Notes: a model not told the origin generated them from the letters alone. Counted from the stretch's first letter, positions 43,436 to 52,248 are shown. The stretch is 64,000 bases of DNA from Luteolibacter yonseiensis (GCF_016595465.1 NZ_JAENIK010000009.1:248001-312000), one strand, 5' to 3'. Program-made: numbers and translations.

Positions 43436-43780
43436 ATGAACGGCCGAATCCTACCACTGGTTGCTTCCTGGATACTTGCTTTCGCCACTTTGGCGGCGAA
43501 CTGGGTGATGTCCGACGGAGTAAGAGCAATTGGGGACCAAATTATTAGGTTTCATCCCAATGTAATGGCGATTTCGGGTTCTCCGGTCGATAAGGGATGG
43601 ATTTTCATTCTGTTGGGCTGGTCATGTGTTTTCGTTTGTGCCGTGGTGACGTTCAAAGGTGGAAGGACGGTGCCTAAATTCATGTTCAGTTGTGTCTACT
43701 CCTATTTGGTTCTGCTCCTGAGCCTCTTTCTTCTCAGGAGCCTGTGCCTGAACTGGCTGAAAGCTTCCGTTTTCATCTAG
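43436..43780 (+). CDS. Small membrane protein, candidate immunity to the RHS tip
   Basis: 114 residues with three hydrophobic helices (LPLVASWILAFATLAANWVM, WIFILLGWSCVFVCAVVTF and a C-terminal one containing YLVLLLSLFLLRSL). It starts seven bases after the RHS stop. RHS toxins are normally followed at once by their immunity gene, and integral-membrane immunity proteins suggest a toxin acting at or crossing the inner membrane. No family recognised, so the role rests on position only. Confidence 0.65.
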   Translation: MNGRILPLVASWILAFATLAANWVMSDGVRAIGDQIIRFHPNVMAISGSPVDKGWIFILLGWSCVFVCAVVTFKGGRTVPKFMFSCVYSYLVLLLSLFLLRSLCLNWLKASVFI

Positions 43781-44020
43781 TTTGCCAATGATCGCAGCCA
43801 TGTGACGGCGGTGTTTGAGGGACGTTCCTGTCCGGAACGTTCCTCCTCGTGGGAGTCGTGAAAACAAGGACCGCATGTCCTTCAGTCGGGCTGTCGGGAA
43901 TCTCGAACTGCTGCCGGAAGCCCTCGTCACGCCGTTTTCAGAGTGCAAGTTCAAGGACCACGGATTCAAGCGGCCGAGGCAACAGGAAGAATCGAGCGGG
44001 ATACGTCATCCGGCGCATCC
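43781..44020. other. Gene-free spacer
   Basis: Stops occur in all frames apart from low-quality short frames. It contains small inverted pairs such as GGACGTTCC/GGAACG near 43825-43847 and AGGAC/GTCCT near 43870. No promoter or gene is assigned. Confidence 0.4.
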
Positions 44021-44160
44021 CGGAGGATGACGGAGGATGACGGAGGATGACGGAGGATGAGGGAGGATGAGGGAGGATGAGGGAGGATGAGGGAGGATGA
44101 GGGAGGATGAGGGAGGATGAGGGAGGATGAGGGAGGATGAGGGAGGATGAGGGAGGATGA
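44021..44160. repeat. 10-bp microsatellite, 14 perfect units
   Basis: Four copies of CGGAGGATGA (44021-44060) are followed by ten copies of GGGAGGATGA (44061-44160) with no other variation. Each unit contains GGAGG and ATGA, that is a ribosome-binding-like core and an overlapping start/stop. Confidence 0.97.
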
Positions 44161-44429
44161 GGGAGACGCATGATGTTAGATGTTTCTTCGTTCAGGCGGG
44201 ATTCGTTCTCGACGACCGGAGGGAAATCCTTGAAATGTACCGCATGGCACAGGAAGCGATATTCAACGATGCATACGAGGACACGCTCAAGCACCTCTTC
44301 AAGATCTTTTTCGAAGCCCGCTTGATCGCGAAAAACGATACGGAACGCGAGGTGGCCGAAGACCGGTTCATGACGGGTGCCCGCATCGCCCGGGAAACAC
44401 GCGACCGGGCCGTCGCCCTGCTTCCCTGA
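44157..44429 (+). CDS. Small hypothetical protein starting in the microsatellite
   Basis: 90 residues, helical and charged (EREVAEDRFMTGARIARETRDRAV), with a hydrophobic-aromatic stretch EDTLKHLFKIFFEARLI. The first ATG belongs to the last 10-bp repeat unit; an internal ATG (MYRMAQEAIF) at 44235 is an alternative and may be the true start, since the residues before it lie next to the repeat. No signal peptide or membrane helix. No family recognised. Its neighbours are the RHS region and the metallo-beta-lactamase lipoprotein. Confidence 0.5.
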   Translation: MRETHDVRCFFVQAGFVLDDRREILEMYRMAQEAIFNDAYEDTLKHLFKIFFEARLIAKNDTEREVAEDRFMTGARIARETRDRAVALLP

Positions 44430-44791
44430 ACGGGCAGGTGGAGATTTTGAAGAGAATCGGTGTCGGCAAGAATGAAAACGGCGGCTGTGACCGGGATGCG
44501 TTCGGAGTGGAAAACAGATCCGGTCATAACGATGACCCGGATAAGGATAAGGATAAGGGGTGGGTTGTTGTATCACATCACTGGCTGGTATCCCAGGAGA
44601 TATATGACAGCATATATGACAGCAAGGGACATTCCACCGTCACCGCTTCGGCGGATGTTCACGATCTCAGGGTTTTTCGCCAGACATTGTTCGATGAACC
44701 GGGATTGAAAAGTCCCGGATGACGGACCGGCTGCCATTGGGATTTCCACCACACAGGTATGAGGAAGAATGAATGAAAAGCAGATGATGAT
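44430..44791. other. Gene-free spacer with micro-repeats
   Basis: It contains three GGATAA units (44539-44556) and a direct repeat TATATGACAGC (44601-44611 and 44613-44623). A frame of 94 codons crosses it but has no family likeness and lies over these repeats, so I do not call it. Confidence 0.4.
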
Positions 44792-45892
44792 ATGAAACCT
44801 AAGACGTTTTCCGGTGCTTCCATGATCCGTTGCTTCGCGGCTTCGGCAGCTTTTTTCCTCAATGCCTGTGGGACATATTCTCCACTAAAGGACGAACCCG
44901 CGGGCAGGTTGCCGGCAGCTCCGGATGACAGGGGGGTGAAAGTGACGTTTCTGGGAAACACGACCATCCTGGTCACGGATGGGGAAACCACGCTCCTGGT
45001 TGACGGGTTTTTCTCCCGCCCGGGTCCCTTGCGGACGTTGTTTGGAAAAATCGGACCGGATACCTGCGTGATCGAAGAAGAACTGGACCGGGCCGGGCTT
45101 GGTGCTCCGGGGAGTCTGGATGCGATATTGGTCGGACATGCCCACCACGATCACGCGCTTGATGCCGTGGAAGTCGCGAGGCGGACCGGGGCGCTTGTCA
45201 TGGGGAACGACTCATACCGTCACATTCATGAGGGAAACGGTGGCAACAACGATCCGGAACATCTTTGGATCACCCCGAGGGACGGAACGAGGAAATCGAT
45301 CGGGAAAAGCGGCAAATTCACCGTGACATTCGTTCCATCCGGGCATGTGGGATCCCACCGGCTCGCCCAGAGAATGGTCGAGGGGGATATCGAAAAGCCG
45401 TTCAAAATGCCGGCGCATTTCTCCAGGTTCAAATGCGGGGACGTTCATGCGATTCACATCAAGCACGATGAAGGCAGCCTGTTTGTCACAACGACGGCGG
45501 GGGTGAAGCTTGGCAGCACGAGAGGTCTCGAGGCCGATGTCGTGTTTCTCGGCGTGGGGCTTCTCGGCCAGGAACCGGATGACAGGCAGAAAGCCTATTG
45601 GGAGGAGAATGTCACGACGCTGAAACCCTCGGTTGTTGTCCCGGTCCACTGGGATGATTTTTCGAGAAAGTTGTCGAAAGGACTCAGGCCTCCGTCGCTG
45701 CTGGTCGATGACACGAAAAAGTCGATCGGTGTCGTCAAAAACAAGGCTGGTGATGAAATCATCCACATCATGGATCTGGACGATTCCATTTATCTGAAAG
45801 GTGGAAAGGTCTTGAAAGGTCCGAGCCCCAGGAGAAGAGGCTCCGCGCGGACGGAAGAACCAGGCAAAACCCACTTGTTTGACAAAAAATGA
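44792..45892 (+). CDS. Metallo-beta-lactamase-fold lipoprotein
   Basis: 366 residues. The N-terminus has a lipobox (LNAC, Cys26), so the mature protein should be membrane-anchored. The domain contains VTFLGNTTILVTD, the metal-binding motif HAHHDH, a later His in SGHVGSHR and a C-terminal VVPVHWDDF, together the UlaG-like or hydrolase type of the fold. Substrate unknown; hydrolysis of a phosphoester or amide is typical. It overlaps the Imm30-like gene by four bases (ATGA), so the two are translationally coupled. Confidence 0.85.
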   Translation: MKPKTFSGASMIRCFAASAAFFLNACGTYSPLKDEPAGRLPAAPDDRGVKVTFLGNTTILVTDGETTLLVDGFFSRPGPLRTLFGKIGPDTCVIEEELDRAGLGAPGSLDAILVGHAHHDHALDAVEVARRTGALVMGNDSYRHIHEGNGGNNDPEHLWITPRDGTRKSIGKSGKFTVTFVPSGHVGSHRLAQRMVEGDIEKPFKMPAHFSRFKCGDVHAIHIKHDEGSLFVTTTAGVKLGSTRGLEADVVFLGVGLLGQEPDDRQKAYWEENVTTLKPSVVVPVHWDDFSRKLSKGLRPPSLLVDDTKKSIGVVKNKAGDEIIHIMDLDDSIYLKGGKVLKGPSPRRRGSARTEEPGKTHLFDKK

Positions 45893-46341
45893 AAACGATC
45901 TCCGAATTAATCGAAGCATTGCGAGGCATCGACCTTGGAGAATCAGGGAATGTGGGCGCCTTTGAAAGGGGGCTCGCGGAGGTGGTCGCCCTGCGGACCA
46001 CGGATTCGATCGTTCCCCTTATGGGCTTGTTCCGTGATGATGCCCCATACGATGAGCTGATGTTCTCGATCATCCATGGCATCGAGGTCTTCGAAGATGC
46101 GGCCTATGTGGCCGAAGTCCTCCGCGATGTTTCGTCATTCTGCAGCGGGTCTCCGCGCTGGGCTTCGATAGTTTTCATGAGGATGCTCAACACCGAATCG
46201 ACGCGGCTGGAACTGGTGAGACAGCTGCGCGATGCGGATGCCGGCACAAAGGCCGCGGTCAAATCCCTGATGGAGAAGATCAACGCCCGCAGTTTCGAGT
46301 TTTTGCCGAAGACCACGGCCGTCATCGCCGCCGCCTCCTGA
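45889..46341 (+). CDS. Imm30-like immunity protein
   Basis: 150 residues, mainly helical, with the segment DELMFSIIHGIEVFEDAAYVAEVL and SPRWASIVFMRMLNTESTR, both like the Imm30 family of polymorphic-toxin immunity proteins. No signal peptide. A family search would be needed to confirm this by-eye call. No toxin gene is directly upstream; the RHS gene is 2.5 kb away and already has its own small downstream gene. It may be an orphan immunity gene left by toxin-tip exchange. Confidence 0.65.
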   Translation: MKTISELIEALRGIDLGESGNVGAFERGLAEVVALRTTDSIVPLMGLFRDDAPYDELMFSIIHGIEVFEDAAYVAEVLRDVSSFCSGSPRWASIVFMRMLNTESTRLELVRQLRDADAGTKAAVKSLMEKINARSFEFLPKTTAVIAAAS

Positions 46342-46527
46342 CCCGCAGCGGGAAAGCCTGATCACGCACCGTCGTCACGTGCCTATCTTCGGGTGTTGAC
46401 GCATTTTTGGCCCTGTGGGATTTTTTCGACACGGAACCGGGGCCGGAATTCCACTGTCCGGAAGAGTTCGGAAAATGTACCCAAGGGCGAACCCGGCATG
46501 CGCATGCCGGGAATATGGCGGGGGATC

Positions 46528-47742
46528 TCACTTCCCCGCTTCCTTTTGCTTCTGTTCTTCCTCATGGCGGCGCCGCATTTCCAACATCTCCGCCAGCTTG
46601 CCGGACGCCTGTTCTTTCGCCGCGGGATCCTGTATCCGCTCGATCCACGCTTGCGCCCGCTCGATATCTCCCGAGTCGATGATTTCATCGGCATAGGTGG
46701 CCGTGATGAGATCACGATCGGCCGGAACCAGCCGGGAGAGGTTCTTTTCATACCAGTCTGTTGCTGCCTTCGGGTCGTCCCAAAGCCAGTGATCCACGGC
46801 GGACCCGATGTCGCGCTTCCTGTCGGGTTGGGTGGATCTCAAGAGGTGATCCATGGTATGGGGCGCGTTTTTCTGGACCATCCCCCTGATGGTCTCTTTT
46901 TTCTCGTCCTGAATCATCTCTCTGTCCTCCCCCTTTCCTGGAGTGACCGACTTCAGCTTCTCCCATTGCTGGAAGGCATCCAGGGTCCTGTCCCGGACAA
47001 CCACGGAAACGTAGCCGGCGGCGGAGAGCAGCCCCTTGGCCTTGAGTTCCTCCGCCGTCCGGATCACCGCGGCATTGGCGGCAGGATCGTCCGCAAGCTG
47101 TTTTCCGAGGATCTCTCCCGCATGGCGGCTGATCTGAAGCTGGGCGGCGCGCTCCCTGCCCATGCGGGCCACCAGGTTTTGAAGATCGGGAGAAGTCAGC
47201 ACCTCCGCGAGGTCCGCCGGCGAAAAGCGGCTCAGGTAGCCCTTGAAGACATCGGATATCTCCGAGTTCATGTCCCCGATCCTCGCCAACAGGTCCCGCT
47301 GCGGCAGCCTGGCGTGTGCGAAGTAATCCCGCAGCATGGCGCTCCTGATATGGCTCCGGTCCTCGGGGATCACCTCCCAGGCTCCGTCGGAAAACCCAGC
47401 CTCGCACAGTTTCCGGATCAGCGCGGAAGCGAAGGCCTTCCGTTCTTCAAGCTTGGCGGTTCTCTTGAAAAAATCCTCCATCAGCGTCTTCGCGCGGTCC
47501 GGTGTGATGTCGTCCGGGATGTCTCCTTTCCGCTCCCCGGGAAGGCCTCCCGGTTTCTTGCGGAGATCCACCGGGCTCGACCCCGTTACCGGTGTGGCGG
47601 ATTCTGAGACACCGCGGTTTTTTCCGGGGCCGTGATCCGGTGTCCGTGGCATTTGCTTCACCGGCATCAGATGGAGCGCGGCAGCGCCAGCGCCGATGAG
47701 GCTCCCGAGGAGGATCAGGAATTTCGTACGTCCGGACATCAT
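46528..47742 (-). CDS. Signal-anchored helical protein (paralogue A)
   Basis: 404 residues starting with a signal anchor (MMSGRTKFLILLGSLIGAGAAALHL) and a Pro/Gly-rich linker. The rest is almost entirely helical, with a segment YLSRFSPADLAEVL that recurs in the paralogue at 48093-49301, and a C-terminal charged coiled coil (EMRRRHEEEQKQKE). The repeated helices (for example AIDHWLWDDPKAATDWYEKN-like blocks) suggest a solenoid of the TPR/HEAT type. No enzyme motif. Role unknown; probably periplasmic. Confidence 0.8.
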   Translation of the reverse strand: MMSGRTKFLILLGSLIGAGAAALHLMPVKQMPRTPDHGPGKNRGVSESATPVTGSSPVDLRKKPGGLPGERKGDIPDDITPDRAKTLMEDFFKRTAKLEERKAFASALIRKLCEAGFSDGAWEVIPEDRSHIRSAMLRDYFAHARLPQRDLLARIGDMNSEISDVFKGYLSRFSPADLAEVLTSPDLQNLVARMGRERAAQLQISRHAGEILGKQLADDPAANAAVIRTAEELKAKGLLSAAGYVSVVVRDRTLDAFQQWEKLKSVTPGKGEDREMIQDEKKETIRGMVQKNAPHTMDHLLRSTQPDRKRDIGSAVDHWLWDDPKAATDWYEKNLSRLVPADRDLITATYADEIIDSGDIERAQAWIERIQDPAAKEQASGKLAEMLEMRRRHEEEQKQKEAGK

Positions 47743-48092
47743 TTTGATATTTTTCTATTATACGGATTGCCGAAAGATATTTCCGGAAATTAAAATGATC
47801 GTGTCAGTCCTTTGCGGTGTTCGGAGTTCAAGCTTTAGCGGACAGCGCCAGCCTGTTCTTCCGAATGGCAATCCCAACTTCGTGAAAGGGCGGAGGTCTG
47901 TGAACATATTGTGGCTGGTGAAAGAGATGGAGTCTTGTGAAAGAGCAAGCTGAAGCTTGAACTCCGGACAATGTTCCGGCGGATCGTCGGTGTATTGTTT
48001 TGGCAACGACTTTTGGCACTCAGTATATGTGAATTTGGGGGCGGATGGTGTTCGGCCGATTCTCAGGCCGGAGGTTCAGGTGGAAACCACTG
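47743..48092. repeat. Dispersed inverted repeat element
   Basis: Arms 47819-47839 and 47949-47969 are inverted copies with two mismatches in 21 (core GCTGAAGCTTGAACTCCGGA). The same core, with GCGC for CTTG, makes up the 142-bp array at 24379-24948 and its inverted partner. The downstream part TTTTGGCAACGAC also has a counterpart near 24230. No gene is seen in this 350-base stretch between the two paralogues. Confidence 0.75.
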
Positions 48093-49301
48093 TCAATTTC
48101 CCGCCCGGGGTTTCTGTTTTCCCGCTTCTTTGGCCGCGATCATCTCCAGCGCCTCCGCTCTCCTCGCTTTATCCGGGATTTCCTTGGTCCACAGCCGCGC
48201 TCCCTCGAATTCGCCGGCCTGGAGGGCCTTGCCCACGAAGGTGTCCGCGGCCACGGTCCGCTGCCGGTGGCTCATCCTGTCGCGGTTCGCCACGAACCAT
48301 TCCGAGGGTTCCGACGAATGGATGTCCACCCATCTGCCGATCGCCGAGGCCAGATCCCGGTCTTTATATTCGCTTTGGGACTTCAGCATCAAGCTCAAGG
48401 TCTGGGGAGCATCCTCGGCGAGCATTCCTGAGATGAAGTTGCCACGGTCCCTCATGAACTGTTGCTGATGATCCTTATCCTGAAGGGAGGACATGTTGAC
48501 CAGGCGCATTCTCTCCCACTTGTCGAAAGCGCTCGCGGTCTTGTCGGCATTCACGACTTCAAGATATTCCTCAGAGCCCAGCAGACCCTTCGCGTTCATA
48601 TCTGCCGCGGTGTTGATGATCACGAAATCCGAATTCTCACTCTCACCGAGTTTCATCATGAATTCATTCCTGACGGCTTGGTTCAGATGCACCTGCCAGC
48701 GATTCGGGTTCACCTTTTTCAACAATTCCCGCACTCTTTCGGAAGAAGCCGCCTCGGGGATGTCCGCCGGACTGAAGCGGCGGAGATAAGAGCGGAATCC
48801 ATCCAAGGTATCGCCGAGCTCGGTGAACCGCTCGATCTTGCTCAGGAGCTGGTCGGAAGGAAGGTCCGCATACGCGAAGTAGTGCCGGATGAGATTATCC
48901 CTGAGCAGTCCCCGCTCATCCGGAATGAGATCCTCCGCTTCCTCGGAAAAGCCGTTGTCACAGAGTTTCTCCATCAGCAGCATCGCATGGCGGCTCTGTT
49001 CATTAAGATCCGGGTTGCCGGCGATGAATGCGGCCAGGAGTTTCTTCGCATGTTCCGGATCCAGGTCCGGAGGCAGGGTGGCCTTGAGCTTCTCACCGAC
49101 ACTCCAGCGTTTCGGCTTGTCGGGAGGCCGGTCATTCCGATCCGCCGCCTTGGTGCGGTTTTCCCCTTGGAAAACCGCTTGAGGGCCGGACTTCGCATCA
49201 CCCGCCGCCGCGTCCTGGCGGGTGGGGTGGCGGGTCAGCAGATACGTGGCGGAAACGCATGCCACCACTATCACAATGAAATAGGTTTTGGATTTTTTCA
49301 T
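48093..49301 (-). CDS. Signal-anchored helical protein (paralogue B)
   Basis: 402 residues with a hydrophobic N-terminal anchor (MKKSKTYFIVIVVACVSATYLL) and the same layout as the gene at 46528-47742: a helical body with YLRRFSPADIPEAASSERV, then RDRDLASAIGRWVDIHSSEP-like blocks and a basic C-terminus. Parts such as LSRFSPADL in A and LRRFSPADI in B align directly. The gene starts 14 bases after the ABC permease gene stop, so it may be cotranscribed with the regulator/ABC genes. The ATG giving MKKSKTYFIV is preferred over one 28 codons upstream that overlaps the permease gene. Function unknown. Confidence 0.82.
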   Translation of the reverse strand: MKKSKTYFIVIVVACVSATYLLTRHPTRQDAAAGDAKSGPQAVFQGENRTKAADRNDRPPDKPKRWSVGEKLKATLPPDLDPEHAKKLLAAFIAGNPDLNEQSRHAMLLMEKLCDNGFSEEAEDLIPDERGLLRDNLIRHYFAYADLPSDQLLSKIERFTELGDTLDGFRSYLRRFSPADIPEAASSERVRELLKKVNPNRWQVHLNQAVRNEFMMKLGESENSDFVIINTAADMNAKGLLGSEEYLEVVNADKTASAFDKWERMRLVNMSSLQDKDHQQQFMRDRGNFISGMLAEDAPQTLSLMLKSQSEYKDRDLASAIGRWVDIHSSEPSEWFVANRDRMSHRQRTVAADTFVGKALQAGEFEGARLWTKEIPDKARRAEALEMIAAKEAGKQKPRAGN

Positions 49302-49315
49302 GAGAACGACGCTTC

Positions 49316-50956
49316 TCAATTCGTGGGCTTGACCACTGGCCAACGGCGCGCATCCCTCTTCGGCCAGAAAACGTGCAACCGGCATTTCTTCAACATTTCC
49401 ATCCGTGAGATTTCCGCGGGAGTCGTCGCGGTCCCGAGACGGAGCAACTTTTCATGAATCGCCCCCAACAGGATAGGGGAGAAGACTTCCCAGTCCCACG
49501 GGCCCAGGGCGAATGTGTGTTTGCCGGATTCATCCACCGCGATCACCCACGGCTCCTGGCCTCCGGAGATATCCGAATGTCTCATTCCCAGCCAGGAAAT
49601 GTCCCCGTTCCCCGTATCCTCCTGATAGTTCTGAAATTCGATCCAATAGTCGGTCCCTACCTGAAAGATCCCGCTGAAGCGGATGATGCCTCCCTCCGGC
49701 AACCGGCAGGTGCCCCCGTTCCGCGCGCCGACCTCTCCCACCTTCTCCATGTGGAAAGCCTCCGCCCAGACCCATTTCAAGGGGCCCTCCGCCAGATACT
49801 TCTCACCGTCCCATTCACGGGGCCTGGGTTTTCTGAAAAAAAGCCCGCGTTCGTCGCGGATGACCGGTCCGGGCTCGCCGTGTTTCAGGAAAGCGAGGTG
49901 CGCGGGCACATTCTGATGCGGGTTCCAGAATTCGAACGTCTCATGGGCGGGGATCCGCTTGCGCAGATGATCCCAGACGGGTCCCGCGCCCCACCGGGCA
50001 TCTTCCCCGCCGAAACGTCCGATCAGCAACCGCCCCCTATAGACTCCGGCCGCGGCGACCGCGGGATCATCCGGGATTTCATACACATCGGCTCTCTTCC
50101 CCGCGAAACTGATTCCGCTCAAGTGGAGGAACTCCCCGTCGCGCAGCCCCCGGACATCCAGGACGTCGTCGACGCGGACCCATTTCTCTTCGCCGGGCAT
50201 GTCCGCTTTCCTTGTGATCCTCACGGGGGTTTTCGTATGGACCTCCTCATCAAGGTAGCTGGGGGCGGCATCGTATTCCCCGTCGAATCTTTCGCTGACG
50301 AAGATCCATGGCATCAGGGAACCGATGACCATGCCGAGGGAAAGCCCCAGCGTCCTGCGGCGTCCCACCGCGACGAGCCACCAGCACAGCGGATAGAGGA
50401 CCGCCCCGGCGAGCGCCATCGTCAGCACATTGCCGAATTCATAATCAAGCCGTGTTTCATCATACACCTGCAGCCGGTACCGGTATAACACCGCGGCCGA
50501 CAGAAGCGGCATGACGAAAATCGCGAGGTAGGCCCAGCTCTTGCGATGGTGGGAGCTCGTGGCGGCGCTCGTCGCGAGGCCGCATGCCGCCATCAGCGTC
50601 CATGCCGGCATGGTCAGCACGGCGAGCCCGAAGGAAATCATGCGCCAGCCGAAGTTCAGCAACAGGCAGCCGGCCACGATCGCGAGGGAGATCCCGGCAA
50701 GGACCATCCCATGGATCAGCAGGGTCCGGGCGAAGACCCGTGCGTCGTTGGTGGGAAGCGTGCGGTGGAACGCGTGGTCGTCCAGCGGCGGCGCGTCGCG
50801 CACGGCGCTCCAGGTGAACAGCGCGATGAGGAACGGCATCGCGCCAAACGCATGCGAGGCGATTTCATATACGGAAGGATCCGGCCACAGCAGGAGCAGG
50901 GCATACGCGGCGATGATGCCAAAAGCGAGGTAGCGGGTGAAACGTGAATGGGGCAT
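49316..50956 (-). CDS. ABC-associated membrane protein
   Basis: 546 residues: about six hydrophobic helices in the first 220 residues, then a 320-residue soluble C-terminal region that is beta-rich (GDISWLGMRHSDISGGQE). It lies four bases after the ABC ATPase gene on the same strand, so it is probably the permease-type partner. The C-terminal domain is unlike common ABC permeases and has no named family to me. It may sense or bind a periplasmic ligand. Confidence 0.72.
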   Translation of the reverse strand: MPHSRFTRYLAFGIIAAYALLLLWPDPSVYEIASHAFGAMPFLIALFTWSAVRDAPPLDDHAFHRTLPTNDARVFARTLLIHGMVLAGISLAIVAGCLLLNFGWRMISFGLAVLTMPAWTLMAACGLATSAATSSHHRKSWAYLAIFVMPLLSAAVLYRYRLQVYDETRLDYEFGNVLTMALAGAVLYPLCWWLVAVGRRRTLGLSLGMVIGSLMPWIFVSERFDGEYDAAPSYLDEEVHTKTPVRITRKADMPGEEKWVRVDDVLDVRGLRDGEFLHLSGISFAGKRADVYEIPDDPAVAAAGVYRGRLLIGRFGGEDARWGAGPVWDHLRKRIPAHETFEFWNPHQNVPAHLAFLKHGEPGPVIRDERGLFFRKPRPREWDGEKYLAEGPLKWVWAEAFHMEKVGEVGARNGGTCRLPEGGIIRFSGIFQVGTDYWIEFQNYQEDTGNGDISWLGMRHSDISGGQEPWVIAVDESGKHTFALGPWDWEVFSPILLGAIHEKLLRLGTATTPAEISRMEMLKKCRLHVFWPKRDARRWPVVKPTN

Positions 50957-50960
50957 GGGT

Positions 50961-51863
50961 TCAGTCGGGTTGGGTGCGGTAGCTCCGGGCCAGGGCGACG
51001 AAGATCTCCCGCAGCGTCATCCGCCGGGCCTCATGGCGGCGGTGCTCCGGGAAGATCCGAGCCAGCAGTGTTTCGCTACTGGATTCATCGTAGCTGGCGT
51101 CGGTGAAGCGCAGGGTGCGTCCGGCGGCTTTCGGATTGAGCCAGGTGGCGGGCAGTCCGCCGGGGAGGGGGGCATCGTCATCGAACCACAGCTCCACGCT
51201 GCGGAACCGGGATTGAAGCGTTTCCACGTCCTCCTGGATGTCGACCCTGCCGTCGTTCAGAATGGCCACGCGGTCGGCGAAGCGCTCCACCTCCTCGATG
51301 TCATGTGAGGAGATCCACACCGTCCAGCCTTCGGTTTCGGTGAGTTCGAGCAGACCGGTCAGAAACTCGTCGCGCACCAGCGGGTCGAGTCCGGAAAACG
51401 GCTCGTCCAGCACGACGAGCTGCGGACGGTAGGCCAGCGAGGAAAGGAGCGCCGCCTTCATCCGTTGTCCGCGCGACAGTGCCCGCAGCTCGGTTTTCAG
51501 CGGGAGATCGAACTCCGCCAGCAGCTTCTTTTCGAAATCCCGGTCCCAGGATCCGTTATACATCGGCCTCAGGTAATTGAGCAGTTCCGGCACTGTCATC
51601 CACCCCGGCATCATCCGGTTTTCCGACACATAGCCGATGCTCTGCCACTGCCTCGGCCCGAGCGAGCGCGCGTCCACGCCGAGGACGGAGACATCCCCCG
51701 CATCGCGGCCGATGAGGTTCATCGCGCACTTGATGGTGGTCGTTTTTCCCGCGCCGTTGGGTCCGAGAAAGGCGGTGACCTTTCCCTGGGGAATGTCGAG
51801 ATCGACGCCGCGGAGGGCGTCGGTGCCATGGAAGCGCTTGTGTAGGCCGCGGATGGTGATCAT
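50961..51863 (-). CDS. ABC transporter ATP-binding protein
   Basis: 300 residues with Walker A GPNGAGKTTT (Lys40), signature LSRGQ, Walker B LVVLDEPFSGLDP and switch His in SSHDIEEV. The C-terminal 80 residues (after FADRVAILNDG) are an accessory domain. It lies between a YtrA-type regulator (seven bases upstream) and a membrane protein (four bases downstream), the usual order of YtrA-controlled transporters, which often respond to cell-envelope stress. Substrate unknown. Confidence 0.95.
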   Translation of the reverse strand: MITIRGLHKRFHGTDALRGVDLDIPQGKVTAFLGPNGAGKTTTIKCAMNLIGRDAGDVSVLGVDARSLGPRQWQSIGYVSENRMMPGWMTVPELLNYLRPMYNGSWDRDFEKKLLAEFDLPLKTELRALSRGQRMKAALLSSLAYRPQLVVLDEPFSGLDPLVRDEFLTGLLELTETEGWTVWISSHDIEEVERFADRVAILNDGRVDIQEDVETLQSRFRSVELWFDDDAPLPGGLPATWLNPKAAGRTLRFTDASYDESSSETLLARIFPEHRRHEARRMTLREIFVALARSYRTQPD

Positions 51864-51870
51864 GAATTTT

Positions 51871-52248
51871 TCAGCGATTGGGGTCCCGGAGCCGGCGGAG
51901 CAGCGGCTCCAGATCGTCGGCGGTGAGATGAAGCGAGCGCGCCTCGTCGAGGAACCGGCGCGCGGCGGGCTCCATCAGGGAAAGGCGTTGCTCGAGCGAG
52001 GGAAGCTGCGGTGCCCGCACCACCATCCCGATGCCCGGGCGGCTGACGAGAAAGCCGAGGTCCTTCAACTGCTGCAGGACCTTGTGCGCCGTCGTCGGCG
52101 AAATCTTCAACTCCTGGGCCAGGGCCCGGACGGATGGGAAAAGGTCGCCTTCACGCAGCTCGCCGCTCGCGAGCGCATGATGCGCCGCCCGCACCACCTG
52201 ATCGGAGACCGGGTCGCCATCGCGGAGTTGGAAGGAGAAGGGAAGCAT
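51871..52248 (-). CDS. GntR-family (YtrA-type) transcriptional regulator
   Basis: 125 residues: a winged helix-turn-helix (LAQELKISPTTAHKVLQQL, then LVSRPGIGMVV) followed by a short helical C-terminus, the size and plan of the YtrA subfamily, which lacks a large ligand domain and represses its own ABC operon. It is the first gene of the operon. A palindrome at 52263-52287, 15 bases upstream of its start, is a natural autoregulatory operator. Confidence 0.93.
   Translation of the reverse strand: MLPFSFQLRDGDPVSDQVVRAAHHALASGELREGDLFPSVRALAQELKISPTTAHKVLQQLKDLGFLVSRPGIGMVVRAPQLPSLEQRLSLMEPAARRFLDEARSLHLTADDLEPLLRRLRDPNR

Noticed and set aside
44021..44160. 10-bp array considered as CRISPR or origin iterons
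   Set aside because: No spacers, and no replication gene or AT-rich melting region nearby.
44438..44722. 94-codon frame downstream of the small microsatellite-linked gene
   Set aside because: It runs through GGATAA micro-repeats, has an unlikely composition, and shows no family likeness.
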